Shown here piece after piece: positions 12,090 through 30,361 of a stretch of 64,000 bases of DNA (positions within the stretch are counted from its first letter, which is position 1; every line of letters begins with the position of its first letter). The notes below the pieces were generated by a model. The model was given only the letters and a program-made list of their open reading frames with translations, was not told where the DNA came from and did not search any database. Location: the NCBI GenBank assembly GCA_024291935.2, contig CM044310.1, positions 121,964,213 through 122,028,212 on the forward strand, read 5' to 3'. This stretch comes from Okapia johnstoni. Lineage: Eukaryota > Chordata > Mammalia > Artiodactyla > Giraffidae. Both the position numbers and the translations under genes were made by a program.

Positions 12090-12540
12090 TTAAGTTTTCT
12101 TTTGGTTAGAGTTTGCACAGCACATTTTTAATCCTTCTACTTTTTTAGTGGTATAAAACCTACACACCGTGGTATTTTCCACTGTTGAAACATGATTAAA
12201 GCGTGTAGTTCAGCAGCCTTAAGCACATTGACCATGTTGGGCATTCATGGCCACTGCCCGTTTTCCAGAACACTTTCATAATCCCAAACAGAAACTCTGT
12301 ACCCGTTAAGCAAGAATCCCTCAGGTCCTGTTAGAACCAGCCCTGGTCAGCCCCGTTCTGATTCCTGCCTGTAGGAATTTGGCTCTTCCCAGCAGTTCGT
12401 GTCAGTGACATCACACAGTCGGAGATACTTTGTGTCGGGCTGAGATCACATGGAATAATGTTTCCAAGATTCATGCATGTTGTTCCTTCTCTTCCTTTAC
12501 ATGTTATCTTTTACTTTTACATGTTATATTTGAAGCAAGC
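12090..12540. mobile_element. Old L1 3'-end fragment
   Basis: Matches the common L1M motif series: 'gtgtagttcagcagcctta', 'catgttgggcattcatgg', 'ataatcccaaacagaaact' and 'ctgtacccgttaa'. Divergence is high. Confidence 0.6.
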
Positions 12541-13192
12541 TTTTCCTAAACTTCACAGTGTAGGGTCTTGGCGGTGGTGGTTTTTTCTTAAACCGGTCTG
12601 ATAGTCTCTGTCTTTTAATCGCTGTGTTTGGCCCATTCTCATATAATGTTATTACTGAGAAGATGGCTGTTTGGGTTCATCTTTTCGTGTTTTAAAGTGT
12701 TCTCCCTCTTCTTTCTTGTTCTTCTGTTTACCCTTTCCTGCCTTTCCTCGGATTTAAAAATATTTTTAGCATTCCGTTTTAATTTCTCTGTTGGTGCTGT
12801 AACTATACCGCTTCGCTGTTTAAGTGGCTGTCCCAGAGATTATCAGGTACATACCCAACTTTACACAGAAAGAGAATTTACCTCTTCACGGGAAATGTAG
12901 AGACCTTATAAATCTATAGGTCACATTGCTCTTACCCTCTTTATTTTGTAGTTGTTACGTATATTGTCCCTACACTCATTTCCAGGGCCCTGTCGGGGCC
13001 CACGGGACCGGGTCAAGATGGGTGAGCTCTCCCCAGACCCCCTGCTTCAGCCCAACAGCAGGCCCCAGCCCCGCCATCGGGGGGAGCACAGTCGTGTGGA
13101 CGGGTGGTGAGCAGTCTGGGGACAGCCTTGCAGTGACACCTGGGGGAACCGAGGGCAGAAGGGCACCCCAAACTTCAGCTCTGCATCCTTCC

Positions 13193-13455
13193 CAGGAATC
13201 CCCTGACACCCTCCATCTGGGCTGACCCAGAGCCCGTGATCACCAAGGCAAGCCCTGTGACCCTCTGGTGTCAGCAGTCTCTACAGGCTGAAGCCTCCTG
13301 TCTGTAGAGAGGGTCTCCGGGCCCTTGGATATGGGGCCCCCCAGGACTCTGGGAACAAAGCCAATTTCTCCTTGAAATCCAGGGGTCACACTGCAGGGCG
13401 GTGTCAGTGTGGACACCACAGTGGTCAGAGCAGAGGGACCCCGCCCCTGCTGGGT
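13193..13455 (+). pseudogene. LILR D1 immunoglobulin exon relic
   Basis: After a splice acceptor (ccttcccag) the plus strand reads NPLTPSIWADPEPVITKA then SPVTLWCQQ. This aligns with the first Ig domain of LILRs (compare [27 protein letters not shown] sequence in the intact gene). A TAG follows about 30 codons in. Later frame-shifted pieces such as SGNKANFSLKS and HTAGRCQC resemble the rest of D1. No signal-peptide or D2 exon is seen beside it. It is a dead remnant of a LILR copy facing opposite to the intact gene. Confidence 0.75.
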
Positions 13456-13739
13456 ACGGGGGGAGGGAGGGGCCGGGCCTCCCACTGTGGGCCCCTCCTC
13501 ACAGGCAGAGGAGCGGAGGGTGGGCTCAGGGGACCCCTCCATGCCCAACTGCATGTCCCGCTTGCTGCGAGAAGATCAAAGATCCCGCAGGCCCCACCTC
13601 TGACCCAGCAGAGTCAGATAAAGCCAATCAGTTATTTGTTAAGTTAAAAAAATGAACACATAATCTCCAGCAAAGCATCCCGAACTGATACACATGGAGA
13701 ATTAGTTACCACCACAGCTTCACTTAACCACTCCATATC

Positions 13740-14020
13740 ATCACGGCTACGATTTCCTTTTTTTGTGGTTAGATGTACTGGATGTACTCTCTTCACAAGA
13801 CTCAAAATGTGATCCAGGGTTACTCGGTATCATCACCCTGCTCCATGCTGAATGCCCAGAGCTTGTTCAGCTTTATAACCACAAGTTTGTGCCCTTTGAC
13901 CAAGTACCCCCCTCCCCCTCACACCAACACTAGTAACCATTCTACCTTCCTTGTGTCTCATTTTGACGTTTTTAGGTTCTACGTAGTTCAATCATGGGCA
14001 TTTGATTACCGAGTCAATGA
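13740..14020. mobile_element. Old L1 3'-end fragment
   Basis: 'ggatgtactctcttcacaag', 'agtaaccattctaccttcc' and 'tttttaggttctacgtag' fit degraded L1M-type 3' sequence. Assignment is by motif resemblance only. Confidence 0.45.
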
Positions 14021-14689
14021 ATAAAGTGATCAATATTCCATTTAACCTCAAGTCCTTTAGTAAATTGTACACTTGAATATTTCCATTTCCTCTGCATTTT
14101 CTGGATGTTGGTATCAAGTGTTTCATAATGTTCTGTCACCAAATAAATTGTGTAGGATTTGTGCTGCCGACTTCAATTTAGTTCATGATATAAAAAATAT
14201 GGTTTCTCTCTTTTTACCTGGGTTTGGTGGTTCGAATTCACGACTATTGTCAAAAATCAGTGTGCTTTTTGCCTTAATTGATTTTCTCTACTTCTTGATT
14301 GTCTTCATTATTAGCTACCCTTGTCCTTATTATTCCCACCTTCTACCTTCAACTGAAATCATTTGCTATCTCTTCCTATATTCTTGGTGTGAGCGATGAA
14401 GTCATTGATTTTTTTAGGCTTTTGTAATATATTCATTCATGGTTCTAAATTTTTTTAATTTATAAATTTTTTCCTGCACATATCAGTGTTTTAAATTCGT
14501 ACATTTGATGCATATTGTTCACATTATCATTTATTGAAAACATTTTTTAACTTCTGTGTCATCTTGTGGTTTGGTTTCGGTTCTCAATACACACATTTAC
14601 CTTTTTACGCGCATGGACATAGGTGGAACATTTTTTGCAAGGTTTTTCATCATAGTCAACAATTGGATACAATTCAAATGTTTATTACT

Positions 14690-15040
14690 TGGTAAATGAA
14701 TGAACAAAACCCAGCACATACAATCCATGGAATACAGTCAACAGTAAAAAGAACAAACTATAGATCAACGCTAAACGTGGGAAAAACTAAAAAGAAATTA
14801 TGCTAAATTTAGGAAAAGAGCCTGAACGAAAAGACTAAATATTTTTGATCTTATTTATATGAAACATCCTAAAAGGCAAATTTATAAACACAAAAAGCAA
14901 GTCAGTGCCAGGGATCAGAGCACACCTACAGACAGGAACAAAGTTTGAGGGATGGTGAAACGTGTTCTGTGATTGGTCCGGGTGATGGCTGCACTACTGT
15001 ATACGTTTACTAATAACCATTGAACGGTGCGCACACTCAC
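14690..15040. mobile_element. Old L1 fragment
   Basis: 'gatcttatttatatgaaaca', 'agtgccagggatcagagc' and 'gggtgatggctgcactactg' match the widespread L1M 3' UTR pattern. Confidence 0.5.
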
Positions 15041-15049
15041 AGTGTGTGA

Positions 15050-15410
15050 CAGGCAGAATAAAGACACCCCCCAAAAGATACCTACTTTCCTATCCCCCAA
15101 GCCTGTAGCATGTTACCTCAGATGGCCAGAAGCATCATGCAGCTGCGGCTGAGAGAGGGGGATGATCCCAAATTAGCTGGGGGAGTCAAAGAGTTACACG
15201 TGTCCTCAACAGTGGGAGAGGGAAGCAGCAGATGAGGTCAGAGAGAGGCAGCAAGTCTATCTTCCGTTTGGGCTTCAAAGACGAAGCGAGGACCCCCAAG
15301 GCAAGGACTGGGACAGCTTCTGGAAGCTGGGCAGGGCCCTCAGCCGACAGGAAGCCTTATTCCCGCCAGCATAATAAGCTGTTATTCCAAGAACCTGAGC
15401 GAGGCTGCCC
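15050..15410. repeat. Ancient dispersed mammalian repeat
   Basis: 'tgtagcatgttacctcagatgg' and 'gcagatgaggtcagagagagg'-like sequence recurs in related form at 36140-36570. It has the look of an old interspersed repeat whose family I cannot name with certainty. Confidence 0.4.
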
Positions 15411-15717
15411 CCTGAGCCTCCAGAGGGGAATGGAGCTTGGAGACAGCCTACTGTTCATCCACACGCTGAGTTTAGAGAAGTCTGTTGCATTATTTCCCAA
15501 ATATAAGGATATTAGTTATCTCTGAGGGTAGAATTAGGTTATTCCCAAAGGGTCCTGGGGCTCCTGGTGGTCTGTTAGGAGCCCAGGGACTGGCAGCTGG
15601 TTGTTAGGTGGTGTCCACTGCTGGCAGCTCCTGTGCCTTCTGGGGTCCCTGAGATATGGTCCCGGGAGCCTGAGGTCCAGGTTCTTCCTGGGCTAGCAAA
15701 CGGCCAGAGCGGCGTAC

Positions 15718-21515
<5,798 letters not shown>

Positions 21516-22734
21516 GGCGTCTCCTCCCTGCGGTCCAGGCTGTGAGGATGGAGGAGACCTGGGTGCTCTCCGGACAGACAGACCACACGGTGTGTCCAGT
21601 CAGAGGCTGGTGCTTCCTGTCATGCGCTGTCACATCAGCGTCCCCGCAGGAAGGGGACCGATCCTCCCTGGAACCCGGCCCTGGTTTCTGCAGGCTGAGG
21701 CTGGAGCGGGCACTGGGTTCTACAGACCTTTCTGACCGCTTCTGAGGCCGCACGTGACTCTCAGCTGCCCTCACCCTCCCTTCTCTGATGGCCTTTCTCC
21801 CCCCAAGCATCAGCACCTCTTCACCGGAAGCCGAGCAGCTATTTTCGTACCTGTCTGACTCCGAGGCCACCCCACATAAGATGTAAGAATCCTTTTTGTT
21901 CAGAAAACAATTTCCGCCCGTCATAAACCCCGACGTGTGCTCCAGGCATGGTCCAAATGTGCCATCAGGAGACCAGAACCCGATGCCGGGCTCCGGGCCA
22001 CACGGTCAGAAGATCAATGGCTCCTGCCCAAGATCTGAGCCCCTCCTGGTCTTGAATGGCTCGTGTTCATCTGAGTCTCTGGCTCGGGGCCGCCTGTTTG
22101 GACGCAGTGAAGTTCCCATCAGTCTCTGCTCCCCCCATAGCCCTGGTGATGAGAGCGGTGCCGGGGCTGCCGGGGAAGGGGGAGCCGGCCGAGAGAGGAG
22201 GTGTGACGCACACAGAACGGCCCCCACACCGCTTCGGGTCAGATGCAGGCTGTGCGATGGGGGCGCAACACCAGCCGTGTTATCCCTGTTTCTCCTGGAT
22301 GGTGATTGCGGGTGAACTCGGCGAGCCACGGATTTCTCCAGAGAGAAGCTGCTGTTTGCCCTTCATGGGGATATATTGATACTCTGAGAGTTTGAACACA
22401 TCACGTTCCTTATTAAACATTCACTTAATAATGTTAGCAGCTACTGACCTTATGCTGCAGCCACATGCTGTCTTCTCCCAGAAGCGTCCACGTGCGTGTG
22501 AACCACACTGTTTATAAAACCCCACTGCTCTGAAATGCCTGCGGAACACGGCTGATTCTCTTTTTGTTTCTTTTCCCAGAGGAAGGAGATGCACCTAGGC
22601 TTTCTTATTGCCTCGTGACTCAGAGGCTCTATGGTATATGTGCTATCTTTAAAAAATTAAAAAAATTTTTTAATGTGAACCGTTTTTAAAGTCTTTGTTG
22701 AGTTTGTTGCAATACTGTTTCTTCTTCTGTTTTG
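21516..22734. other. LILR 5' flank; no further exon assigned
   Basis: This holds the upstream region of the minus-strand LILR. A non-coding first exon and promoter are expected within a few hundred bases above 21515, but I could not fix a splice donor or TATA box. No other gene is seen. Confidence 0.4.
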
Positions 22735-22840
22735 CCTTTTTGGCTGTTGGGCCTATGGGATCTTAACTCCTCAACCCAGGATGGAACCCCTGGCTTTGGA
22801 AGGCAAAGTCGAACCACTCGACCCGCAGAGAAGCCCCTCT
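22735..22840 (-). mobile_element. tRNA-derived SINE, antisense fragment
   Basis: 'tttttggctgttgggcctat', 'gggatcttaactcctcaacc' and 'gcagagaagcccc' are the right end of an artiodactyl SINE read backwards. Confidence 0.65.
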
Positions 22841-23384
22841 ATGGTGTGTTTTAATTTCTGGTTGAGCTCATCCCCTCTGCCTGCATACTGCTTCTCCTGG
22901 GGTGTCTCCTAGTTGTGATTTTTCCATATAAAGTTTAGTATCAATTTGTCTAGTTTTGGAAAAAAGGCTTGTTGGTGCGTTTTGAGGACTGGGGCTCATT
23001 TATAAATCAGCTGAAGAAGGACTGCCACACTCGCCGCGCCCAGGGGTTCTGTCCGAGGGTCGGATGTGGCTCTTCATTTCTGCAAAGGTGGTATCTGTGC
23101 CGCTCGGGGATGTTGGACAGATACACACTCACATGGGCTCAGTTTCCCGCATTCCGTGTTACATTTATCCCTTAGAATTCTCCTCTGGTGTTTTTGTTGT
23201 TCCTACTCAGGGGAAGCTGGGATTTCTTTGTGGATCTGAAAGTGGTTGATTCATAGGAATTAATTTCTTAGTGACCACAAGTCTGGCTTTTTGATGGCTG
23301 AGTGACTCTCAGTGCGGTGTCTCGAGGACTCTCCAGTCCACTTCCCTCTGCTCCCTGTGCTCCCCGCACCACTCAGCCCGCCTG

Positions 23385-23653
23385 CCCCCCTCCACCCCCT
23401 CCCCCCTCCCCTCCCCTCCCCCCTCCCCTCCCCTCTCCCCCCCTCCCCTCCCCCTCCCATCCCCCTCCCCTCTCCCTCCCCTCCCCCTCCCTCCCTCCTC
23501 CTCCCCCCTCCCCTTCCCCTCTCTCCCCCCTCCCCCTCCTTCCCCTCCCTCTCCCCCCTTCCTCCCCTCCCCCTCCCCTCCCTTCCTCTCCCCCTCCATC
23601 CCCCTCCCCCTCTCCTTCCCCCTCCCCTCCCTTCCCCTCCCCTCCCCCTCCCT
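23385..23653. repeat. Polypyrimidine (CCCCT/CCCT)n tract
   Basis: About 270 bases of almost pure C and T on the plus strand, built of runs of 3-6 C separated by single T or short CT steps. The opposite strand is G-rich with dozens of GGG or longer runs. Open frames through it are composition artefacts. Confidence 0.97.
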
Positions 23654-25086
23654 GGTGGCCCAGCTCCCCCGGGTCTGCAAAAGCAGATTCTCCCTGGTGA
23701 CCACGGTCTTGCAAGAACTCTCCCATCCCGCCTCTCCCACTCTGCTTGCCCCTCAGTGTCCCCATCGGAGAAGAACACAGACAATTCGTGTGAGGACGGG
23801 GCTTGCACCGCCGAAAACTCAGTGAAAATGAGCAAACAGGAACAGCTGCTGGTGGTCCTTTCCGAGTCTAATATTCCACCTGGTTGATTTATTTTGGCAG
23901 GGAGGGGACAACTGGCCTGGTTTCCTGGCATTTAGAGAACAATGAAAATCCTGTGTCAATGCAAGAATTGTAAAGACATGTTTGATTTGGGGAGCCTGTA
24001 ACACTACAAGATAAGAATCTAAAAGTGTGAAACCGTCAGGAAAACAACAGGAGTAAGCTCCTTCTCTGTGCCCAGGATTCGGGATGTGTCCTCAAGGGCC
24101 GATGGGACCAGCTGACGCCCTGGACAGGCGGCCCTTTGGTTACTGCCCGCCTTCCCGCTGGCCTTCCGGAACATTCTGGCATGTTGCTCCCTCCCCTCCA
24201 GGCCCCCCATCTGGGCTCTGCTCCCCAAGTCGGGGCAGGGGCCCAGGCCGCTCCCAGCACCCCTTTCTCTCTCTCCCTCCCCAGGCAGCGGCCTTCATAT
24301 CCGGCGTGATTTCCTTTGTTCAACGTGCTGCTGGCTTCCCAGGCTAGACTTGCAGCGGTTCCAACAGGTTCGGCCTGAAGTGACCTGGAGTTGTGGTCTG
24401 ATCTGGGAGGTGAGTAAGCATCTCTCCGCTCTGTTCTCCTTAAAGGGGCAGAAGACCCTCTGACTTCAGAACTGAAACGCTGGCTGGGAGGGAAACGAGG
24501 AAGCAGGGATTGAAAGAGACATTGTCTTCTGGTCCAGAAGGCAAAGACGCAGAGGCTTTCGGAAGGGGTGAAGTCAAGTTCACAGACTGGATTCAACCCG
24601 TTGATTTCACAGAGGTTTGCAGTGGGGAACAGGAGCCCATGAATACATTCCCAAGTGTCTCTGCCTTCAGAGGGAAGACCCTGCAGGGCGCTCTCTACAC
24701 TCTCCGAGGTCCTGGTGGAGCCCCTGCCCACACCTCCTGCGGGGACCTCAGGAAGCTTCTCTACCAGGAATTCCTTTCCTTCACACTCTCCCTGCCCCAC
24801 TCCCGCCTTCTTGCTTCTCAGATAAACTACCTACACTTCCATCCTTGTCTTAGGTCGTGCTTCCAGGGTAACTCACAGTAATTCAGGGACTGGAAAATGC
24901 CATGAGGTGCTTGGTTTGTTTTTTCCATTGACATCATCTCTTATCTGACTGCTCGAGATCACTCACCTTAACAACCGTCCCATGACTGCTTGGACTTGCC
25001 CTTTTGTTCATCCTTCCTTATTCAGGAATCTTATCCCTGTTCACTCAAGAAATATTTAAGCATGTCAACCCATGGCCATCCCAGGA
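23654..25086. other. No gene recognised
   Basis: Unique-looking sequence. Open frames of up to 254 codons (24036-24800, minus) have no recognisable domain or splice context. Nothing else is identified. Confidence 0.45.
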
Positions 25087-25290
25087 AATGAACTTGCCTA
25101 GTGACTAAGATGGTAAAGAATCCGCCTGCAATGCGGGAGACCTGAGTTCGATCCCTGGGTTGGGAAGATCCCCTGGAGAAGAGGACAGCCACCCACTCCA
25201 GTATTCTTGCCTGGAGAATTCCATGGGCAGAGGAACCTGGCGGCTTCAGTCCATGGGCTCGAAAAGATTTGGACACGACTTTCACTTTTC
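25087..25290 (+). mobile_element. Bov-tA SINE
   Basis: 'actaagatggtaaagaatcc' head, B-box-like 'gagttcgatccctgggttgg', then 'ccactccagtattcttgcc' and 'ccatgggctcgaaaagattt'. Confidence 0.88.
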
Positions 25291-25920
25291 CTAGGAAATG
25301 AGGAGATAAAATTGGGCAAAGCAGATGTATTCCCCGCCCTCATGGAAGGTCTGGTGTCAAAGAAAAACTAAATTAACAAAACAGTTACACAGATAAGTCT
25401 ACCGTGGGAACAAGGTTGGTCCTGGGGGGAACGGTTCACAGCAATAGGTCAGCATGAAATAGAGAAATCACAGTTTATGGGTTCGGGTTTGAAGGTGATG
25501 AGGGAAAGCTACATCATTTCATTATAGCTAAACGCCAGGAATGAATTGGCATTCTCTAAATCAAGTGAAATTATAGGGAAAGAGAAGGAAGCATTCGACA
25601 CTATCTTGGGCAAAGATCTTCAGATGGGTGAGCCCTAACACATTAGAAGAAATAAAAACATCACAGGCGTCGTTAACGCTAACTGATTTCTGAATGTGTT
25701 TGACTCTAGAATCAAGCCTATAGGAGATCCTCGGAACACTGTCTAATCAGGGTGCACGGGTCACCTCCGTGTTCCTTTGGTGGCACGGGTGTTCTGGGAC
25801 CCACAGGAAGCTGTGTTCCAGTGTCCTGTGACATTGGGAAGGATGGTGCCCACCCTCCCTGACAAGTTGTGTCTAGTGGGTGAGGTTCACCTTCTAATTG
25901 GATTTAGTGAAGGCTGATCC

Positions 25921-26098
25921 GTGAAGGCAGGAGGAGAAGGGGATGACAGAGGATGAGATGGCTGGATGGCATCACCGACTCAATAGACATGAGGTTGAGT
26001 CAACTCCGGGAGTTGGTGATGGACAGGCAGGCCTGGTGTGCTGCAGTCCATGGGGTTGCAAAGAGTCGGACACGGCTGAGCGGCCGAACTGAACTGAT
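25921..26098 (+). mobile_element. BovB 3'-end fragment
   Basis: 'ggatgagatggctggatgg', 'catcaccgactcaatagac' and 'gagtcggacacggctgagcg' are the terminal part of BovB, ending in ACTGAACTGA. Confidence 0.88.
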
Positions 26099-26429
26099 CT
26101 GTTGGGGAGTTTGTTGTTACATGAGGGGAACCCCAGATGCCAGCGTGCAGTCTGATCTGTGGCAGACTGACTCTCCCACCAGCCCAGTCTCTGTGAGCAC
26201 GTTCTAGACTCTGGCTTTCTCCACTCTGCACACAATCTCATTTCCTGTCTTCAGACTGCCGACTGAGGCTGAGAAGAGATTTGTCTCGGTGAATCCCGTG
26301 CCTAATTTCCAACCGTTGCTCCACTGCCGACTGGACCCAGTAGAAAATGGGAACTTAAGGTCTAGATTGATCATCTGACTCCCGCTTTGCAAATGTAAAA
26401 GTGCGTTTAGCCTTGGACTTGCTGTGACA

Positions 26430-27015
26430 CAGATCACTTGTTTATGTATACTGGAGTCCAGTTGATTTACAATGCTGTGTTAGTTTCAGCTCTGCAGCGA
26501 AATCGTTGAGTGATACACCTTTTCAGAATCTTTTCCGTTATGGGTTATTACAGGATGCTGAGTATAGTCTTCCCTGTGCTATACCATAGGCCCTTGTTGT
26601 TCAGATACTTTATATACACTAGGGTGTATCTGAACCCCCGACTCCTAATTGTCTCTCCCTCCTTCCTCTTTGGTAACCATCAGTTTGTATTCTATGTCTG
26701 CAATTCCCTTTATGTTTTGTAAATAATTTCTTCCATATCTTTTTTAAGATTCCACGCATAAAGTGAAATCATACGATGTTTGTCTTTCAAACTGTTGCAG
26801 TGAACACTGGGGTATGCGTGTACCTTTTCCAATTATGCTTCTCTCTGGACTTACGCCCAGGAATGGGATTGCTGGTTCACACGGTAGCTGTATTTTGCCT
26901 TTTTTGTGGGACCTTCCTCCATACTGTTTTCCTTAGTGGCTGCACCAATTTACATTCTCACTCACAGTGTAGGAGGGTTCCCTTTTCTCTGCATTTATTA
27001 TTTGCAGACTTAAGT
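26430..27015 (-). mobile_element. L1 3'-end, antisense
   Basis: Contains 'ctggagtccagttgatttac', 'ccctgtgctataccatagg', 'attccacgcataaagtgaa' and 'gtggctgcaccaatttac', the standard artiodactyl L1 3' region read in reverse. Confidence 0.75.
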
Positions 27016-27114
27016 TCTGGTCAATCTCACCTGTCAGCAGGCATGCAACGAGCACCGTTCTAAGAAGGAAAAACAGTCTTAAGTCAGAGACTTTGTCCAG
27101 GGGCCAATAGGCTT

Positions 27115-28300
27115 CAAATGAAGGAGTTTAAAGTAGTCTGTGCTCCATCATCAGAAAGTCCACAGCACACGGCGCTGGGACACACAGCCTCCATGTGGAG
27201 GAGGTGTCCCGTCATCCGGGCGCGGGGTGGGGCAGTAAGAGAATCCCGGCGCGGAGCGGACCCCAGGGCGAGGGGCAAGCCTGGCGCTGGAGAAGCCCCC
27301 TCCACAGAGCGCCCCCAGCGCCGCCCCCGCCTCCTGCGCCAACAGGCTTCCCAGCCTCGGGTCCTCAGCACGGGGTTCCCATGCTGCATGCGCCCAACTC
27401 TCCAGAGCTCCTTTTTAGATTTTCACGTCTTTATTCGTACTTTTTTGGCTGCTTTGCCCGGGCTCCCTGTCGTTGCGGTGGGGGGCCGCTCTTGGTTGCG
27501 ATGCGCGGGTTCTCCTTGCTGCGGCTTCTCCTGGGCAGCGCGGGCTCCAGGCGCGCGGGCCTGGTAGGTGCGGCCCTCCGGCTTCAGCTGCTCCAGGGCG
27601 TGTGGGATCTTCCGGGTGCACCCCGAGGTGGGAGCCCCATCCTCCACCCGTGAGCAGAACACGCTTTGTGCCGCACACTGACTTGACCGTCAGTCCCGAC
27701 TCTGTTCTTGCGCAAAGAGTTACATCACTTTATGCCAACAAGTCCTCGTATTGAAAATGAAAACCCTGAAATGCTCCTCTGAGTGTTTAATGTTGCGGTA
27801 TACGTTACATTCCCGGGAGGTGTCGAGCGCATTAAAAATATCCCATCACGTGGGTTCTCTGCCCATTTCCCCGGGCGGGGCTGGAACCGGGGGAGGCGGG
27901 GCTGGCCCGTGAGCACAGAGGGACTGAGTGACGGGGAGACAGACGTGGGGCCTGGCCCTGGGCTTGGGACCCGGGGGGCCCCAGCTGGGTGCTGAAATGA
28001 GAGCGGGACCGGGGTGGGAGGGCGCGTGTGCGCACGGAGCCCTGCAGGACGGGAGCCCCGTGGAACCCCTTGTCCTCTGTCCCCGAGGCCGGGGATCGGC
28101 CGCTTCTCCCGGGAGGAGCTCTGTCAGACGCTGATGGTGGTCTATGCAGCAGCCAGTGCCCAGTCCCCCTGTTAGCAGAAACCTAGCTCTGTCTGAGGGG
28201 CTGTGCTCCAGCCTTGGACTGCGGAAGGGGGAGTGGAGAGGATGCGGTTTGGGCCGAGAAAAGCTGGCCGTCTGTTGCTGGTGAATACAGTTTCTCACTG
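27115..28300. other. G+C- and CpG-rich stretch, no gene recognised
   Basis: CpG-dense sequence with open frames on both strands but no homology I recognise. Part of the CpG content comes from the embedded SINE at 27425-27640. Confidence 0.4.
27425..27640 (-). mobile_element. CHR-type SINE fragment, antisense
   Basis: 'cttttttggctgctttgccc', 'tcctgggcagcgcgggctcc' and 'gcgtgtgggatcttccggg' fit the CpG-rich body of a cetartiodactyl CHR-type SINE. Confidence 0.55.
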
Positions 28301-28499
28301 CCCACCGAGATGTCTTTATTTCACTTCTAATTTTGAAGGATGTTTCCTGGTGTCCTAGAGTTCTAGGTTGGCAGTTAGCTTTTTCAGCACATTAAATACG
28401 GCATTAATCACTTCTGTTCAGATAAACTGTATCTCCTCTGTGGCTCCTTTGAAAATTATATGTCTATTTCCCATGCTTTTAATGTTTTGTCTTTGGATT

Positions 28500-29270
28500 T
28501 TTCAGCGGTTTTTCACTGATGTGTTTCTGTGTATGTGTGTGTGTTTGTTGACTTTTATTGAAGTAGAATACACAAAAAATTACACGTGTTGAATGCACAG
28601 CTTGGTGAATTTTCACAAGTTGAGCACTCACGTTTTCCAGTAACTTCTCTCCAAAGGTAATGACCTTGCTGACTTCAACAGCATGGGTTAAGTTTGTGTG
28701 TTTTGGTTCTTTATCTCAGGGTGAATATTCTCTGCAGCCTCTTTGAGTGTGTGTGTGTGTGTGTGCGGCTACCTCTACTCACCAAATATTTTAAGATTTA
28801 TCTGCCACTCTGGGTGCTGTGGAGTATTTTATTGTGTGAATCACCAGCATGCGTACCACCACCTCTAGTGTAAAGAGGCATTTGCTTAGCTTCCAGTTTA
28901 CGTTAGGATGGAAAATGTTGCCTTGAATGTCTTAAATCATGTCCAGTGGTGAGCGTTTATGTGCATTTCCGTTGGAATAAACCTCGGAGGGGAATTTCCG
29001 TGTGTAGTGCTGTGCATTTATTCAGTTCTAGTAGGCTCTTCTGAATATGCTTCGAAGTGATGGTGTCAGTTCACACTCTGAGCATTCTGGCTACCCCACA
29101 TCCTCACCCGCCCCTCCGCTTTGCCACCTTCTTATTTTCGCCCCCCTGTGAGGGGTGGTGTTGCCTTTGTGGTTTTACTTTGCATGTCTCTGGTAACTAA
29201 TGAACTTGTGAAATTTTCCATCTGTCTTTGGCCATTTGCATATTAATTTTATTTTTGTGAAATTTTTGAA
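28500..29270. mobile_element. Old L1 3'-end fragments
   Basis: Several stretches resemble L1M 3' sequence, including 'agcactcacgttttccagt' and 'ctttgcatgtctctggtaac'. A (TG)n run lies at 28749-28766. Boundaries are uncertain. Confidence 0.45.
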
Positions 29271-29424
29271 TCATTTTCTCATTTAAAAATTGGGTTAACT
29301 AACTTTATTATTATTATTTTTGCTAAACAATGGGACGCTTTCTCTTTTTCTTATTATGCATGTCAGTTTCTTTTTGTCAGATGTGTTCATTGTGAATATT
29401 CCCAGTCTAGTGGAGGTTTGCTTT

Positions 29425-29540
29425 TTTTTTTGGCCACATGGCGTGTGGGATCTTAGTTCCCCAACCAGAGATCCAAAGCTCTCCCCGCCGAAGTGGAAGC
29501 GCAGAGTCAGAACCACTGGGTCACCAGGGAATTCTCCTCA
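29425..29540 (-). mobile_element. tRNA-derived SINE, antisense fragment
   Basis: 'ttttttggccacatggcgtg', 'gatcttagttccccaacc' and 'actgggtcaccagggaattc' form a reversed SINE end. Confidence 0.75.
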
Positions 29541-29569
29541 TTCTCTTCTCTTATTGAAATATATCTGAT

Positions 29570-29915
29570 GTGAATATTATGTTAGTTTCAGGTCCACCTC
29601 GTAAGGATTCTACATTTGCATATATTATGAAATGATGACCACAGTGAGTCTGGTAAGCATCCATTTCCATACAGATTTATTACAACATTACTGACCATAT
29701 TTCTTATGCTGAAGTTACTTGCCTGTGACTTACTTGTAACCGGACGTTCGTCCCCTTCAGTGGTTTGCCCCTCCAACCCCCCTTCCTTCCTGCAGCCACC
29801 CGTTCACTTTCTGCTTCTATGAGTCTCTCTCATACTATTTTCTTTGTTTTGTATTTTAGATTCCATATATGAGATCAGACAGTAATTTGTTTTTCTCTGA
29901 CTTATGTCACTTAGC
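29570..29915 (-). mobile_element. L1 fragment, antisense
   Basis: 'atgttagtttcaggtccacc', 'ttgcatatattatgaaatg' and 'attccatatatgagatcag' match L1 3' sequence in reverse. Confidence 0.6.
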
Positions 29916-29917
29916 AT

Positions 29918-30205
29918 AGAGAGGGTAATGGCACCCACTCCAGGACTCTTGTCTGGAAGAGCCCATGGATGGAGGAGCCTGGTGGGCTACAGTCCATGGG
30001 GTCTCGAAGAGTCGGACACGACTGAGCAGCTTCACTTTCACTTTTCCCTTTCATGCACTGGAGAAGGAAATGGCAACCCAGTCCAATGTTCTTGCCTGGA
30101 GAATCCCAGGGACGGCGGAGCCTGGTGGGCTGCCGTCTATGGGGTCGCACAGAGTTGGACATGACTGAAGCGACTTAGCAGCAGCAGCAGCAGCAGCAGT
30201 AGCAG
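29918..30205 (+). mobile_element. Bov-A2 SINE (dimeric) with (AGC)n tail
   Basis: Two Bov-A units sit in tandem, each with a 'cctggtgggct' and 'ggggtc...gagt' body. They end in a GCA trinucleotide run at about 30176-30200, the usual microsatellite tail of these elements. Confidence 0.88.
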
Positions 30206-30361
30206 GAGCAATGCCCTCTAGGTCGACAAATGTTGTTACAAATGCCAAGATTTTTATATGTATACATATGTATAAAAGATTATTACTCGGTCATAGAAAA
30301 AGTGAAAGAGCCTCTCTGTGCCCCTCCTGAGGGAATAACGTGAAGCTGACGGGAGACTTTG

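Noticed and set aside
23260..23931. Long Pro/Ser/Leu-rich and Gly/Arg/Glu-rich frames through the pyrimidine tract
   Set aside because: All frames are open because the tract lacks A on one strand; composition artefact.
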